Assembly: GCF_040931995.1 (NCBI RefSeq)
Contig: NZ_CP162412.1
Span: 1,674,001-1,738,000 of the forward strand
DNA from: Pelagovum sp. HNIBRBA483
Lineage (GTDB): Bacteria; Pseudomonadota; Alphaproteobacteria; Rhodobacterales; Rhodobacteraceae
DNA length: 64,000 bases
Direction: 5' to 3'
Shown here piece after piece: positions 54,451 through 62,905 of this stretch; position 1 is the stretch's first letter, and the number at the start of each line of letters is the position of its first letter. Under the pieces are notes generated by a model, which was given only the letters and a program-made list of their open reading frames with translations, made no database searches and had not been told where the DNA came from. The position numbers and the translations under genes were made by a program.

Positions 54451-56922
54451 ATGGGCACAGTCATCAAATGGCTTTTCAGAGTGACGGCAGGGCTGTTTGG
54501 CCTGCTGGTCGTGGCTCTGTGGATCGCCTATCTTTTTGCCGCGCGTTCGTTACCCGATTATGACGAGGATTTCACGGTGCGGGGGATCATGGCCCCTGTC
54601 GAGATCGTGCGGGACAATTCCAACGTGCCGCATATCTTTGGGGCGAGCGATCCGGATGTCTATTATGCTTTGGGGTTTGCCCATGCGCAGGACAGGTTCT
54701 GGCAGATGACAATGCTGCGGCGCACCGTACAGGGCCGCTTGTCTGAACTGTTCGGGCCGCGCACGCTGGAAATCGACAAACTGTTGCGGCGGCTTGATCT
54801 GCACAGTCTGGCGCGGGAATCGGTCGCGGCGCAAGATGACTACACGACCGCCGCGCTGGAGGCCTATGCGGCCGGTGTGAATGCGTGGCTGGAGCAGATC
54901 AACAACGGCGCGCGTGGGCGCGGAGCGCCGGAGATGTGGGTGTTCAATCACCCTGTCGCGCCGTGGCAACCCGCGGATTCTATCGCGATCTCGAATCTGA
55001 TGGCGGTTCAACTATCAGGCAACATCCAAGACGAGGTTTTGCGGGCGCGGCTATCGCTGATGGCGGGCGCGGAGAGCGTACCGGACCTGATGCCCGACGC
55101 ACCGGGGGACGCGATCACGGCCCTGCCCCGCTATGCGGAACTCGTGCCAAATACGCCGCTCTACACGCCTAACATGCGGATGGCAGAAAACGCGCTGTCA
55201 CCTGTTTCGACGCGGGAGCTTGCAGGTGCATCGAACGCATTCGCGGCCGCGCCATCGCGCTCAACAACCGGATCGACCCTGCTGGCAAACGATCCGCACT
55301 TAGAGCTGACAGCGCCCGCGATCTGGTATCTTGCGCGCCTTGAGCTGCAAAGCGGTGGGGTCATCGGCGCGACGATCCCCGGGATACCTGTGATCCTGAG
55401 CGGAAGGAACACGAACCTCGCTTGGGGGGTGACATCGGCCTATCTCGACGATCAGGATGTGTTCATCGAGGAGGTCAATCCGCGTAACCCCGATGAATAC
55501 CGCACAAGCGAGGGCTGGGCGCCGTTCCGCACGCGGGACAGTATTATTCCGGTTGCTGGTGAGCCTGCGGTCACGATCAAACTGCAATGGACGGAAAACG
55601 GGCCGGTTCTACCGCCCGATCAATATGACCTCGGGACGATCCGGCCCCCCGGCCATGTGACGACCGTTGGCTGGACCGTCTTTGACCCTGCAAACACGAA
55701 CCTGACCGCCGCAATGCGGTTGATGCGGGCCGATAGCGTTGAGGCGGGCATCGCCGCGATGGAGGGTTATACTGCGCCCGCGCAAAACCTGATGCTGGCA
55801 GATCGCAACAGCATCGGTTTCAAGCTTGTTGGGCGCATGCCAGCGCGTGACCCGAACCATCAGAGCCTCGGACGCCTGCCCACCTTCGGCTACCTGCCTG
55901 AGAACCAGTGGAAAGGCACCCTGCCCTATGCCGCCAATCCCGAGTTCATCGACCCTGATGGCGGCATTTTAGGAAATACCAATAACAAGACGGTTGATCG
56001 CCCCTTCCCCGAGCATGTGTCGTTCAATTGGGGAGATACGCAACGGATCAACCGCTGGCGGCGATTGATGCAGGTGCGCGAAGTGCATACGCGCGAAAGC
56101 TTTATCGAAGCGCAACTTGATACGGTAAGTTTCACCGCGCGCGCGCTGTTGCCGTTGGTCGGCAAAGATCTGTGGTTCACTGGCGAAGCCGCGCCAGAGG
56201 GTACGATCGAACGCAAGCGGCAGATCGCGCTGGAAATGCTCGCTGAATGGAATGGCGAAATGAACGAACACCTGCCGGAGCCGCTGATATACGCGACGTG
56301 GATGCGGCATTTGCAGGATCGCTTGATCCGCGACGAGCTAGGCCCGTTGGCGGATGAGTTTACGCATGTCGAGCCGCTGTTTATCGAGCGGGTGTTCCGC
56401 GACACCGATGGCGCAGCGCGCTGGTGTGATGTGCTCCAGTCGGCGCCGGAGGAAAGCTGTACCGATCTGGCGCGGATTGCGCTGGATGAGGCGATCATCT
56501 GGCTGGACGAACGCTACGGCACCACGCTGGAATCCCTGCGCTGGGGAGATGCGCATGAGGCGACACATGATCACCCTGTACTGGGCGAAGCGCCGCTCCT
56601 GAACTGGTTCGTGAATATCCGACAATCGACATCGGGCGGCGACAACACCCTGATGCGCGGCAAAACTGCCGGTGAAGGGCCAGATCCGTATCAGAATGTG
56701 CACGCGGCGGCCTATCGCGGTGTTTATGATCTGGCGGACCCTGATAGCTCTGTCTTCGTGATCTCTACAGGACAATCGGGACACCCACTGAGCCGCCATT
56801 ATGACGATCTGGGTCAGCTTTGGAGGCGGGGCGAATATGTGCCGATGGCGCTTGATCCCGCGTTGGCGCGGGCGGCGGCGGTGGGGATTTCTGTCCTCAC
56901 GCCGGAAAGTAGCGCCCGCTAG
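54451..56922 (+). CDS. Penicillin acylase family protein (Ntn hydrolase)
   Basis: This 823-aa precursor has an N-terminal membrane/signal segment (about residues 5-30), an alpha chain beginning VEIVRDNSNVPHIFG, and a beta chain that should begin with the nucleophile Ser261 in GASNAFA after self-cleavage. Further family segments are LLANDPHLELTAPAIWYLA and NTNLAWGVTS. Enzymes of this family hydrolyse amide bonds, including N-acyl-homoserine lactones or beta-lactams. Its stop overlaps that of hflX by a few bases. The substrate cannot be read from the sequence. Confidence 0.92.
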   Translation: MGTVIKWLFRVTAGLFGLLVVALWIAYLFAARSLPDYDEDFTVRGIMAPVEIVRDNSNVPHIFGASDPDVYYALGFAHAQDRFWQMTMLRRTVQGRLSELFGPRTLEIDKLLRRLDLHSLARESVAAQDDYTTAALEAYAAGVNAWLEQINNGARGRGAPEMWVFNHPVAPWQPADSIAISNLMAVQLSGNIQDEVLRARLSLMAGAESVPDLMPDAPGDAITALPRYAELVPNTPLYTPNMRMAENALSPVSTRELAGASNAFAAAPSRSTTGSTLLANDPHLELTAPAIWYLARLELQSGGVIGATIPGIPVILSGRNTNLAWGVTSAYLDDQDVFIEEVNPRNPDEYRTSEGWAPFRTRDSIIPVAGEPAVTIKLQWTENGPVLPPDQYDLGTIRPPGHVTTVGWTVFDPANTNLTAAMRLMRADSVEAGIAAMEGYTAPAQNLMLADRNSIGFKLVGRMPARDPNHQSLGRLPTFGYLPENQWKGTLPYAANPEFIDPDGGILGNTNNKTVDRPFPEHVSFNWGDTQRINRWRRLMQVREVHTRESFIEAQLDTVSFTARALLPLVGKDLWFTGEAAPEGTIERKRQIALEMLAEWNGEMNEHLPEPLIYATWMRHLQDRLIRDELGPLADEFTHVEPLFIERVFRDTDGAARWCDVLQSAPEESCTDLARIALDEAIIWLDERYGTTLESLRWGDAHEATHDHPVLGEAPLLNWFVNIRQSTSGGDNTLMRGKTAGEGPDPYQNVHAAAYRGVYDLADPDSSVFVISTGQSGHPLSRHYDDLGQLWRRGEYVPMALDPALARAAAVGISVLTPESSAR

Positions 56923-58190
56923 AGGCGCGAAAAGCGGGTTGCCTGTAGGCCGCTCCAGAGCACGTTCAAGCGGTAGCCTTCATCGGTCATTTCTTCGCTT
57001 TGCACGACGCCTTGATCATAGAGCCAAGCGCGCTTGCGGCCCTCGTTGAAGCCGAGTGTGAACTCGGCCTCGGTCCGCGCGGGTTTGAGACGCTCGGCAA
57101 TCGTGGCAACGAGGTCGTCGATCCCTTCGCCCGTCCACGCTGACAGCGCAAGGATGTCATCGCGGCGCGCGGCAACCTCGCGGGTGGCGGCGCGCTCTTC
57201 GTCTGGCAACAGGTCGATCTTGTTCCAAATCTCCAACTGCGGCGTTTCGTTTGTTACGCCGAGACTGCCAAGGATGGCGAGCACGTCCTCGGATTGCTCA
57301 TCGGATTGTTCGTGACTGATATCGCGGACGTGCAGGATGAGATCGGCCTCGAGCACCTCTTCCAGCGTGGCGCGGAAAGCGGCGACAAGCTCTGTTGGAA
57401 GATCGGAGATAAAGCCCACGGTATCTGACAGGATGACCTCGCTGCCATCTGGCATTTCCACGCGTCGCATCGTTGGGTCCAATGTGGCGAAGAGCATATC
57501 TTTCGCCATCACATCGGCACCCGTCATACGATTGAAAAGCGTGGACTTTCCGGCGTTGGTGTAGCCGACCAGCGCGACAATCGGGAAAGGTACCTTAGCG
57601 CGGGATTTGCGGTGCAGTTCGCGGGTTTTGACGACGCGGTCCAGCTGCCGCCGCAGCCTGACAAGTTGTTCGTCAATGGCGCGCCTGTCGGCCTCGATCT
57701 GGGTTTCGCCGGGACCACCGACGAAGCCAAGGCCGCCGCGCTGACGTTCGAGGTGGGTCCATGCCCTGACGAGGCGCGTACGCTGATAGCTGAGCGCCGC
57801 CATTTCGACCTGAAGCACGCCCTCGCGGGTCCGTGCGCGGTCGCTGAAAATTTCGAGAATGAGGCCTGTCCGGTCGAGAATTTTGACCTTCCACGCCTTT
57901 TCGAGATTGCGCTGTTGGACGGGCGTCACCGGACCGTCAATCAACACCAGCTCCACCTCATTATCGCTGAGCAGCGTTGCAAGCTCCTCGACTTTGCCGG
58001 AGCCAAACAACATGCCGGGCTGCGCCTTTGGCAAGGGCACGACGGTCGCGCCGACGACATCGAGATCGGGCAAAGCGGCAGCAAGCGCCACGGCTTCTTC
58101 GAGCGCAGGCCCGCTATCACGCCGCGACCTGTCGTTCTTCAGCTCGGGATGCAGAACCCAGGCCCGTGTGACGGGCCTATCATGCTCCAT
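56919..58190 (-). CDS. hflX: GTPase HflX
   Basis: HflX is a ribosome-binding GTPase that splits stalled or heat-damaged ribosomes. The 423-aa protein has the N-terminal HflX domain (GSGKVEELATLL, then LIDGPVTPVQQRNLE), the coiled GGLGFVGGPGETQIEADRR linker, and the G domain with GYTNAGKST, SDTVGFI, and NKIDLL. It starts five bases after hfq, the classic hfq-hflX pair. Confidence 0.97.
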   Translation of the reverse strand: MEHDRPVTRAWVLHPELKNDRSRRDSGPALEEAVALAAALPDLDVVGATVVPLPKAQPGMLFGSGKVEELATLLSDNEVELVLIDGPVTPVQQRNLEKAWKVKILDRTGLILEIFSDRARTREGVLQVEMAALSYQRTRLVRAWTHLERQRGGLGFVGGPGETQIEADRRAIDEQLVRLRRQLDRVVKTRELHRKSRAKVPFPIVALVGYTNAGKSTLFNRMTGADVMAKDMLFATLDPTMRRVEMPDGSEVILSDTVGFISDLPTELVAAFRATLEEVLEADLILHVRDISHEQSDEQSEDVLAILGSLGVTNETPQLEIWNKIDLLPDEERAATREVAARRDDILALSAWTGEGIDDLVATIAERLKPARTEAEFTLGFNEGRKRAWLYDQGVVQSEEMTDEGYRLNVLWSGLQATRFSRL

Positions 58191-58195
58191 TCCGG

Positions 58196-58429
58196 TTACT
58201 CTTCCCCATCATAGAGATTGATTGGCTGTGCCGGCATGATCGTGGAAATCGCGCTTTTATAGACCAATTGCGACTGCCCATCGCGGCGCAGCAACACGCA
58301 AAAGCTGTCAAACCAAGTGATGACGCCTTGCAACTTCACGCCATTGATCAAGAAAATTGTGACTGGAACTTTTATCTTCCGGACGTGATTCAAGAACGCA
58401 TCCTGAAGGTTTTGTTTATCGGCAGCCAT
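58196..58429 (-). CDS. hfq: RNA chaperone Hfq
   Basis: Hfq is the Sm-like hexamer that pairs small RNAs with mRNAs. The 77-aa protein has the Sm1 region ([32 protein letters not shown]) and Sm2 ([12 protein letters not shown]). It is shorter at the C-terminus than E. coli Hfq (102 aa), as is usual in alphaproteobacteria. It lies between trkH and hflX, all leftward; the 96-bp gap from trkH may hold its own promoter. Confidence 0.97.
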   Translation of the reverse strand: MAADKQNLQDAFLNHVRKIKVPVTIFLINGVKLQGVITWFDSFCVLLRRDGQSQLVYKSAISTIMPAQPINLYDGEE

Positions 58430-58525
58430 CGATTATCCCTTTATTCTTGTCGTCGTGGACCGGTCGCCCTCGTGCTGTAAGTATGTAGAAGCTATGGCGG
58501 AGTTTCCAGAGCAAAATTCAACCGA

Positions 58526-60043
58526 TCAGCGACGCCAGAATTCCGGATTCAGCATCGCAATAATGGCAAGCGCTTCGAGACGCCCCAAGATCATTGCCAA
58601 GGAAAGCACAACCAATGCGGGATCAGGCAAGCCAGAGAATGCAATCGGCGCTTCGCCTGCGATCTCTGCCAGCGGGCCTGTATTGGACAGTACAGCAACG
58701 GTGAGCACCATGCCTGTCTCGAATTGGACACCGAAGAGCGAGAGCAGCACGATGGTGGCGGCGATGGAAAAGGCAAACAGCATGAAGAAGATCCACGCGA
58801 CATATGCCCCCTCGCGCCGAATCCGGCGTGCGGTCTGCCCTGCGCCACCGATGGAATGGGGATGGACGAGGCGCTCCAACTCGCGCTGGCCATGTTTCAT
58901 CAAAGCGTAAACCCGGAGGAGTTTGACCCCGCCTGCCGTGGTCGCGATACCGCCGCCGATGAGGGACAAGCCGACAAGAAGTAGCCCCGGTGTCGAGAGG
59001 CCGGACCAATCGGTCGCCCCGAGCCAATGGGCAGATTCGAAGCCGGTCGTCGTCAGAAACGAGGTGACGGTGAATAACCCGCCCCAGAACGCGAGAAAAA
59101 TATTCGTGGCTTCTCCAGATGCCTCGGCATCGTAAGCGCCAAGGAAATGCCGCGCAAAAAGAGCGACCGAGACAAACCCTGCAAGAGAAAGCCCGAGCCG
59201 CAATTCGGAATCACGCCAAAAAGGGATGCGTTCCTCCGCAATAAGGCCACGGCTGTAAGTCAGGCGCGATAAGGCGAAGACAAAAAAAGCAAAGACCAGA
59301 ACTTCACCTACCAGCCCTGACTCCGCGCGATAAAACCCGCCAACGGCAGAAATGCCAGAGGTGGATAAGGTCGACATCGCATGCACCAGTGCGGCTGTTG
59401 GGGCCTCACCGGCGATGAGAAGCGCGATCCAGAGCACGACCGTTAACGTTGCATAGAGCGGTGCGAGAGCAACACTTATCCGGCGCAAGCGGTCGGCGGG
59501 CGCGACGCGCTGCACGCCGCCAATTTCCGACCAATCTGACATCTCGGAAAACCGGTCACGAATTTCGAACCCACCGATCGACATTGGTGCAAAAATCGCC
59601 AGCGCGCAGATCCAGAACAGTAAACCACCCAGCCATGCGACAATGCCACGCCAGAGATGGATCGTGGAGGGCAAGAGCCAATAGGCATCGAAAACCGTTG
59701 CGCCTGTTGTCGTCAGGGCGGACACCATTTCGAACCACGCATCAAGGAAGGAGGCGTATTGCACCACCTCGTTCACTGGCACAGCCAAGACAGCGGGCAA
59801 TACCACGAAGGCAGCCAGAAGCCCGACAAGCAAAGACGGCGCCTCCCGCGCGGGGCGGTAGTTTAAGGTGCTGATGACGAGAAGCCCTGTGAAGATGACG
59901 ACCAAGAGGCCGGAGTAAAAGAACACCCGGCTTGTTTCGATGTCACCGATCGCAGCGCCATGAGCCGCGGGAACGAACATCGCCAGACCGCCGATGCCGA
60001 TCAACACGACGAGGAATGGAAGCTCTGCAATCCGCGCGAACAT
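58526..60043 (-). CDS. trkH: Trk potassium uptake protein TrkH
   Basis: TrkH is the K+-translocating membrane subunit of the Trk system, gated by TrkA. The 505-aa protein has about ten to twelve transmembrane segments and the four pore-loop motifs of the family, including SALTTTGATVF, STLSTSGISAVGG, SFLTTTGFES and VAVLSNTGP. Its ATG overlaps the trkA stop by one base, so the two are coupled. Confidence 0.94.
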   Translation of the reverse strand: MFARIAELPFLVVLIGIGGLAMFVPAAHGAAIGDIETSRVFFYSGLLVVIFTGLLVISTLNYRPAREAPSLLVGLLAAFVVLPAVLAVPVNEVVQYASFLDAWFEMVSALTTTGATVFDAYWLLPSTIHLWRGIVAWLGGLLFWICALAIFAPMSIGGFEIRDRFSEMSDWSEIGGVQRVAPADRLRRISVALAPLYATLTVVLWIALLIAGEAPTAALVHAMSTLSTSGISAVGGFYRAESGLVGEVLVFAFFVFALSRLTYSRGLIAEERIPFWRDSELRLGLSLAGFVSVALFARHFLGAYDAEASGEATNIFLAFWGGLFTVTSFLTTTGFESAHWLGATDWSGLSTPGLLLVGLSLIGGGIATTAGGVKLLRVYALMKHGQRELERLVHPHSIGGAGQTARRIRREGAYVAWIFFMLFAFSIAATIVLLSLFGVQFETGMVLTVAVLSNTGPLAEIAGEAPIAFSGLPDPALVVLSLAMILGRLEALAIIAMLNPEFWRR

Positions 60044-61419
60044 TAGAAGTAGTCAATCGACACTTGCAGGAGGCGCTCAACCTCGGGAACATCACTTGCC
60101 ATTGCGAAGATCGCGATGGAGTCGCCTTCGTCGATGCGCAGAGAGCCGGTTGGCTTCACGACCTTTCCGTCCTTCAGCACACCACCCAAGAGCACGCCTT
60201 CGGGAAAGGCGATATCGCGCAGTTTTTGCCCCGCGATGGGGCTGGTGCCGAGAACTTGCGCTTCGATCATTTCAGCCTCGGCATCACCGATGGAATAGAC
60301 ACCACGAACGCGCCCATGACGGATGTGGCGGAGGATGGAGCTGACGGTGGTGGCGCGCGGGTTGATGTAGGCGTCGATATCCAGCGGGCCCATTAATGGA
60401 ACCAGAGTGGGATCGTTCGTGAGACAGATCGCCATCGGGCAGCCTTGCGACTTCGCCCGCACTGACGCCAGCATGTTGGTCTTATCGTCATCCGTAACCG
60501 CCAGAACCGCATCTGCGGACGAAACGTTCGCTTCCTCCAGAAGGGCGGCATCCAGACCATCGCCGTGGAGCACGATTGTCCGCTCAAGCGCGTCGGCGGC
60601 GCGTTCGGCTTGTGCGCGGTCACGCTCGACCATCTTTACGCGCACGCGGTCGGCGCGGCGCTCAAGGCGCTTGGCAACGGCGAGGCCCACATTGCCGCCA
60701 CCGATAATCACCACACGCTCCTGTTTGGCTTGACGTTTACCAAAAATTTCCAATGTGCGGTTCAGGTCTTCGCGGTCGGTAAAGACATAACAGCTATCAC
60801 CGGCAAATATCTGATCGCCCGCCTCGGGCGCGAAGAGCGTACCATCGCGGCGGATTCCGACGACGATTGCTTTCAGCGTCGAAAAGAGATCGGTCAACTG
60901 GCGCAGCGGTGTGTTGATTACAGGGCAGGTTTCATCAATGGTGATGCCGATAAGCTGGCCCTTGCCATCGAAGAAGTTCTCCGTATCGAACGCCGCAGGT
61001 GCTGCGAGGCGCTGCAAAGCGGCTTCGGCGACCTCTTTCTCAGGAGAGATCACCACGTCAATCGGCATGTGATCGCGGCGGTACAGATCGGAATAGATCG
61101 CGTCCAGATAGCCCTGCGCCCGCAGGCGGGCAATCTTGCGCTGGATCGAAAACACCGAATGCGCGACCTGACAGGTCACCATGTTCACTTCGTCGGAATG
61201 GGTGGCGGCGATGATCATATCCGCATCGCGGGCGCCGGCGCGGTCGAGCACGTTGGGGTAGCTGGCATGGCCCACGATGCCGTTCACATCCAATGTCTCG
61301 GATGCGCGGCGCACCAATTCGGGATTGTTGTCTACCACGGTGACGTCGTTACGCTCACCGGCAAGGTGACGCGCGATTTGCCAACCGACCTGCCCTGCGC
61401 CGCAGATGATGACCTTCAT
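60043..61419 (-). CDS. trkA: Trk potassium uptake regulatory subunit TrkA
   Basis: TrkA is the NAD(H)/nucleotide-binding gating subunit. The 458-aa protein has two RCK units: the first begins IICGAGQVGWQIARHL, the second VVIIGGGNVGLAVAKRL near residue 230, each followed by a TrkA-C domain. It lies 72 bp after ntrX and overlaps trkH, in the conserved ntrYX-trkAH-hfq-hflX order of alphaproteobacteria. Confidence 0.96.
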   Translation of the reverse strand: MKVIICGAGQVGWQIARHLAGERNDVTVVDNNPELVRRASETLDVNGIVGHASYPNVLDRAGARDADMIIAATHSDEVNMVTCQVAHSVFSIQRKIARLRAQGYLDAIYSDLYRRDHMPIDVVISPEKEVAEAALQRLAAPAAFDTENFFDGKGQLIGITIDETCPVINTPLRQLTDLFSTLKAIVVGIRRDGTLFAPEAGDQIFAGDSCYVFTDREDLNRTLEIFGKRQAKQERVVIIGGGNVGLAVAKRLERRADRVRVKMVERDRAQAERAADALERTIVLHGDGLDAALLEEANVSSADAVLAVTDDDKTNMLASVRAKSQGCPMAICLTNDPTLVPLMGPLDIDAYINPRATTVSSILRHIRHGRVRGVYSIGDAEAEMIEAQVLGTSPIAGQKLRDIAFPEGVLLGGVLKDGKVVKPTGSLRIDEGDSIAIFAMASDVPEVERLLQVSIDYF

Positions 61420-61491
61420 GATCCAAGACCCCGTCTGTCAGAGCAAAAGGCATGGCAGATGGCTGTTGTTGGGTCAATTCCAATGTGCATT

Positions 61492-62898
61492 TTAGCTGTC
61501 GTTACTATCGACGTGGGCCACGCGCGCGCCGGATTTGTTGGAGGTGACGACGCCAAGCGACTTCAGTTTGCGATGCAAGGCGGAGCGCTCCATTCCAACG
61601 AATGCGGCGGTACGGCTGATATTGCCGCCGAACCGATTGATCTGGGTAAGCAGATACTCCCGCTCGAACAGTTCTCGGGCCTCCCGCAACGGCAAAGTTG
61701 CCAGTGCGCCACCGAGAACGATCGGGCCTTCAGCATGATCGCCTGAAGGATCGTTTTGCGGCAATTCACGGGCCGAAATGGGGGACTCGCCATCGCCGAG
61801 GATCAGCACCCGTTCCATAAGGTTCTTCAATTGGCGCACGTTACCGGGCCAGTGCATCGTCTGCAAAAGGGCGCGGGCATCATCAGCCAGTTCGCGGATG
61901 GGGAGCCCTTGAGTCTCTGATAGCTCCTTTATGAAATGCTCCGAGAGAAGCGGGATGTCCTCTCTGCGTTCTTCAAGTGAAGGCACCGAAATGGGCACCA
62001 CATTCAGCCGATGAAACAGTTCCTCGCGGAAGCGGCCCGATTGAATTTCGGCTGTTAAGTCCTTGTTTGTGCTTGAAACAAAGCGGATATCAACCTGAAT
62101 TTTGTCACTGCTGCCAACCCGCTGGAAACGCTGGTCTACAAGAACGCGCAAAATTTTGGACTGCGTTCCGAGGGGCATATCCGCCACTTCATCTAGGTAG
62201 ACGACTCCACCATTCGCCTGCTCAAGCATGCCCAACTCGACGGCGCCCTCCTCGCCCTCACGCCCGAAGAGAATGACCTCCATCTGCTCCGGTTCTATGC
62301 TGGCGCAATTGATCGTCACGAAGGGCGCAGAGGCGCGCGAGGAATTCTGGTGGATATAGCGGGCCGCAACCTCCTTGCCCGACCCTGCCCCGCCGGAGAG
62401 CATCACACGGCCGTTCGACTTGGTGACCTTGTCGAGCTGGATACGCATGGCCTTGAAAGCGGCGCTCTCACCGATCATCTGCGCGACAGGCTTATCTGCT
62501 TGCTTCAATTCCTTGTTTTCGCGCCGCAAACGCGAAGTTTCCATCGCGCGGCGGATGACGACGAGGAGCTGGTCGATATTGAAGGGCTTTTCGATGAAAT
62601 CGTATGCGCCCTGCTTGATCGCTGCGACGGCAATTTCGATATTGCCGTGGCCTGAGATGATCACCACTGGCACCTCGGGGTGATCGCGTTTGACGCTTTT
62701 GAGGATGTCGATGCCGTCCATCCCGCTGTCCTTGAGCCAGATGTCGAGGATCATCAAAGCAGGCTTGCTCTTTTCAATCTCTGCCATGCATTCATCGGAC
62801 GTCCCCGCAAGGCGTGTTGTGTAGCCCTCATCCTTGAGAATGTCCGAGATCAGTTCGCGAATATCACGTTCGTCATCAGTAATCAGAATATCGCCCAT
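61492..62898 (-). CDS. ntrX: Nitrogen/redox response regulator NtrX (AAA+ type, lacking GAFTGA)
   Basis: NtrX is the partner regulator of NtrY. From ATG 62898 it is 468 aa with a receiver domain (phosphoacceptor Asp52 in ILDIW), an AAA+ domain with Walker A GGAGSGKE and Walker B VYLDEVADMP, and a C-terminal Fis-like helix-turn-helix (ISRTAAFVGMERSALHRKL). The sigma54-contact loop GAFTGA is missing: the segment reads ILFGREGEEGAVELG. It therefore probably does not activate sigma54 promoters. Spacing to ntrY is seven bases; a GTG at 62922 would overlap ntrY. Confidence 0.93.
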   Translation of the reverse strand: MGDILITDDERDIRELISDILKDEGYTTRLAGTSDECMAEIEKSKPALMILDIWLKDSGMDGIDILKSVKRDHPEVPVVIISGHGNIEIAVAAIKQGAYDFIEKPFNIDQLLVVIRRAMETSRLRRENKELKQADKPVAQMIGESAAFKAMRIQLDKVTKSNGRVMLSGGAGSGKEVAARYIHQNSSRASAPFVTINCASIEPEQMEVILFGREGEEGAVELGMLEQANGGVVYLDEVADMPLGTQSKILRVLVDQRFQRVGSSDKIQVDIRFVSSTNKDLTAEIQSGRFREELFHRLNVVPISVPSLEERREDIPLLSEHFIKELSETQGLPIRELADDARALLQTMHWPGNVRQLKNLMERVLILGDGESPISARELPQNDPSGDHAEGPIVLGGALATLPLREARELFEREYLLTQINRFGGNISRTAAFVGMERSALHRKLKSLGVVTSNKSGARVAHVDSNDS

Positions 62899-62905
62899 AT
62901 CATCC

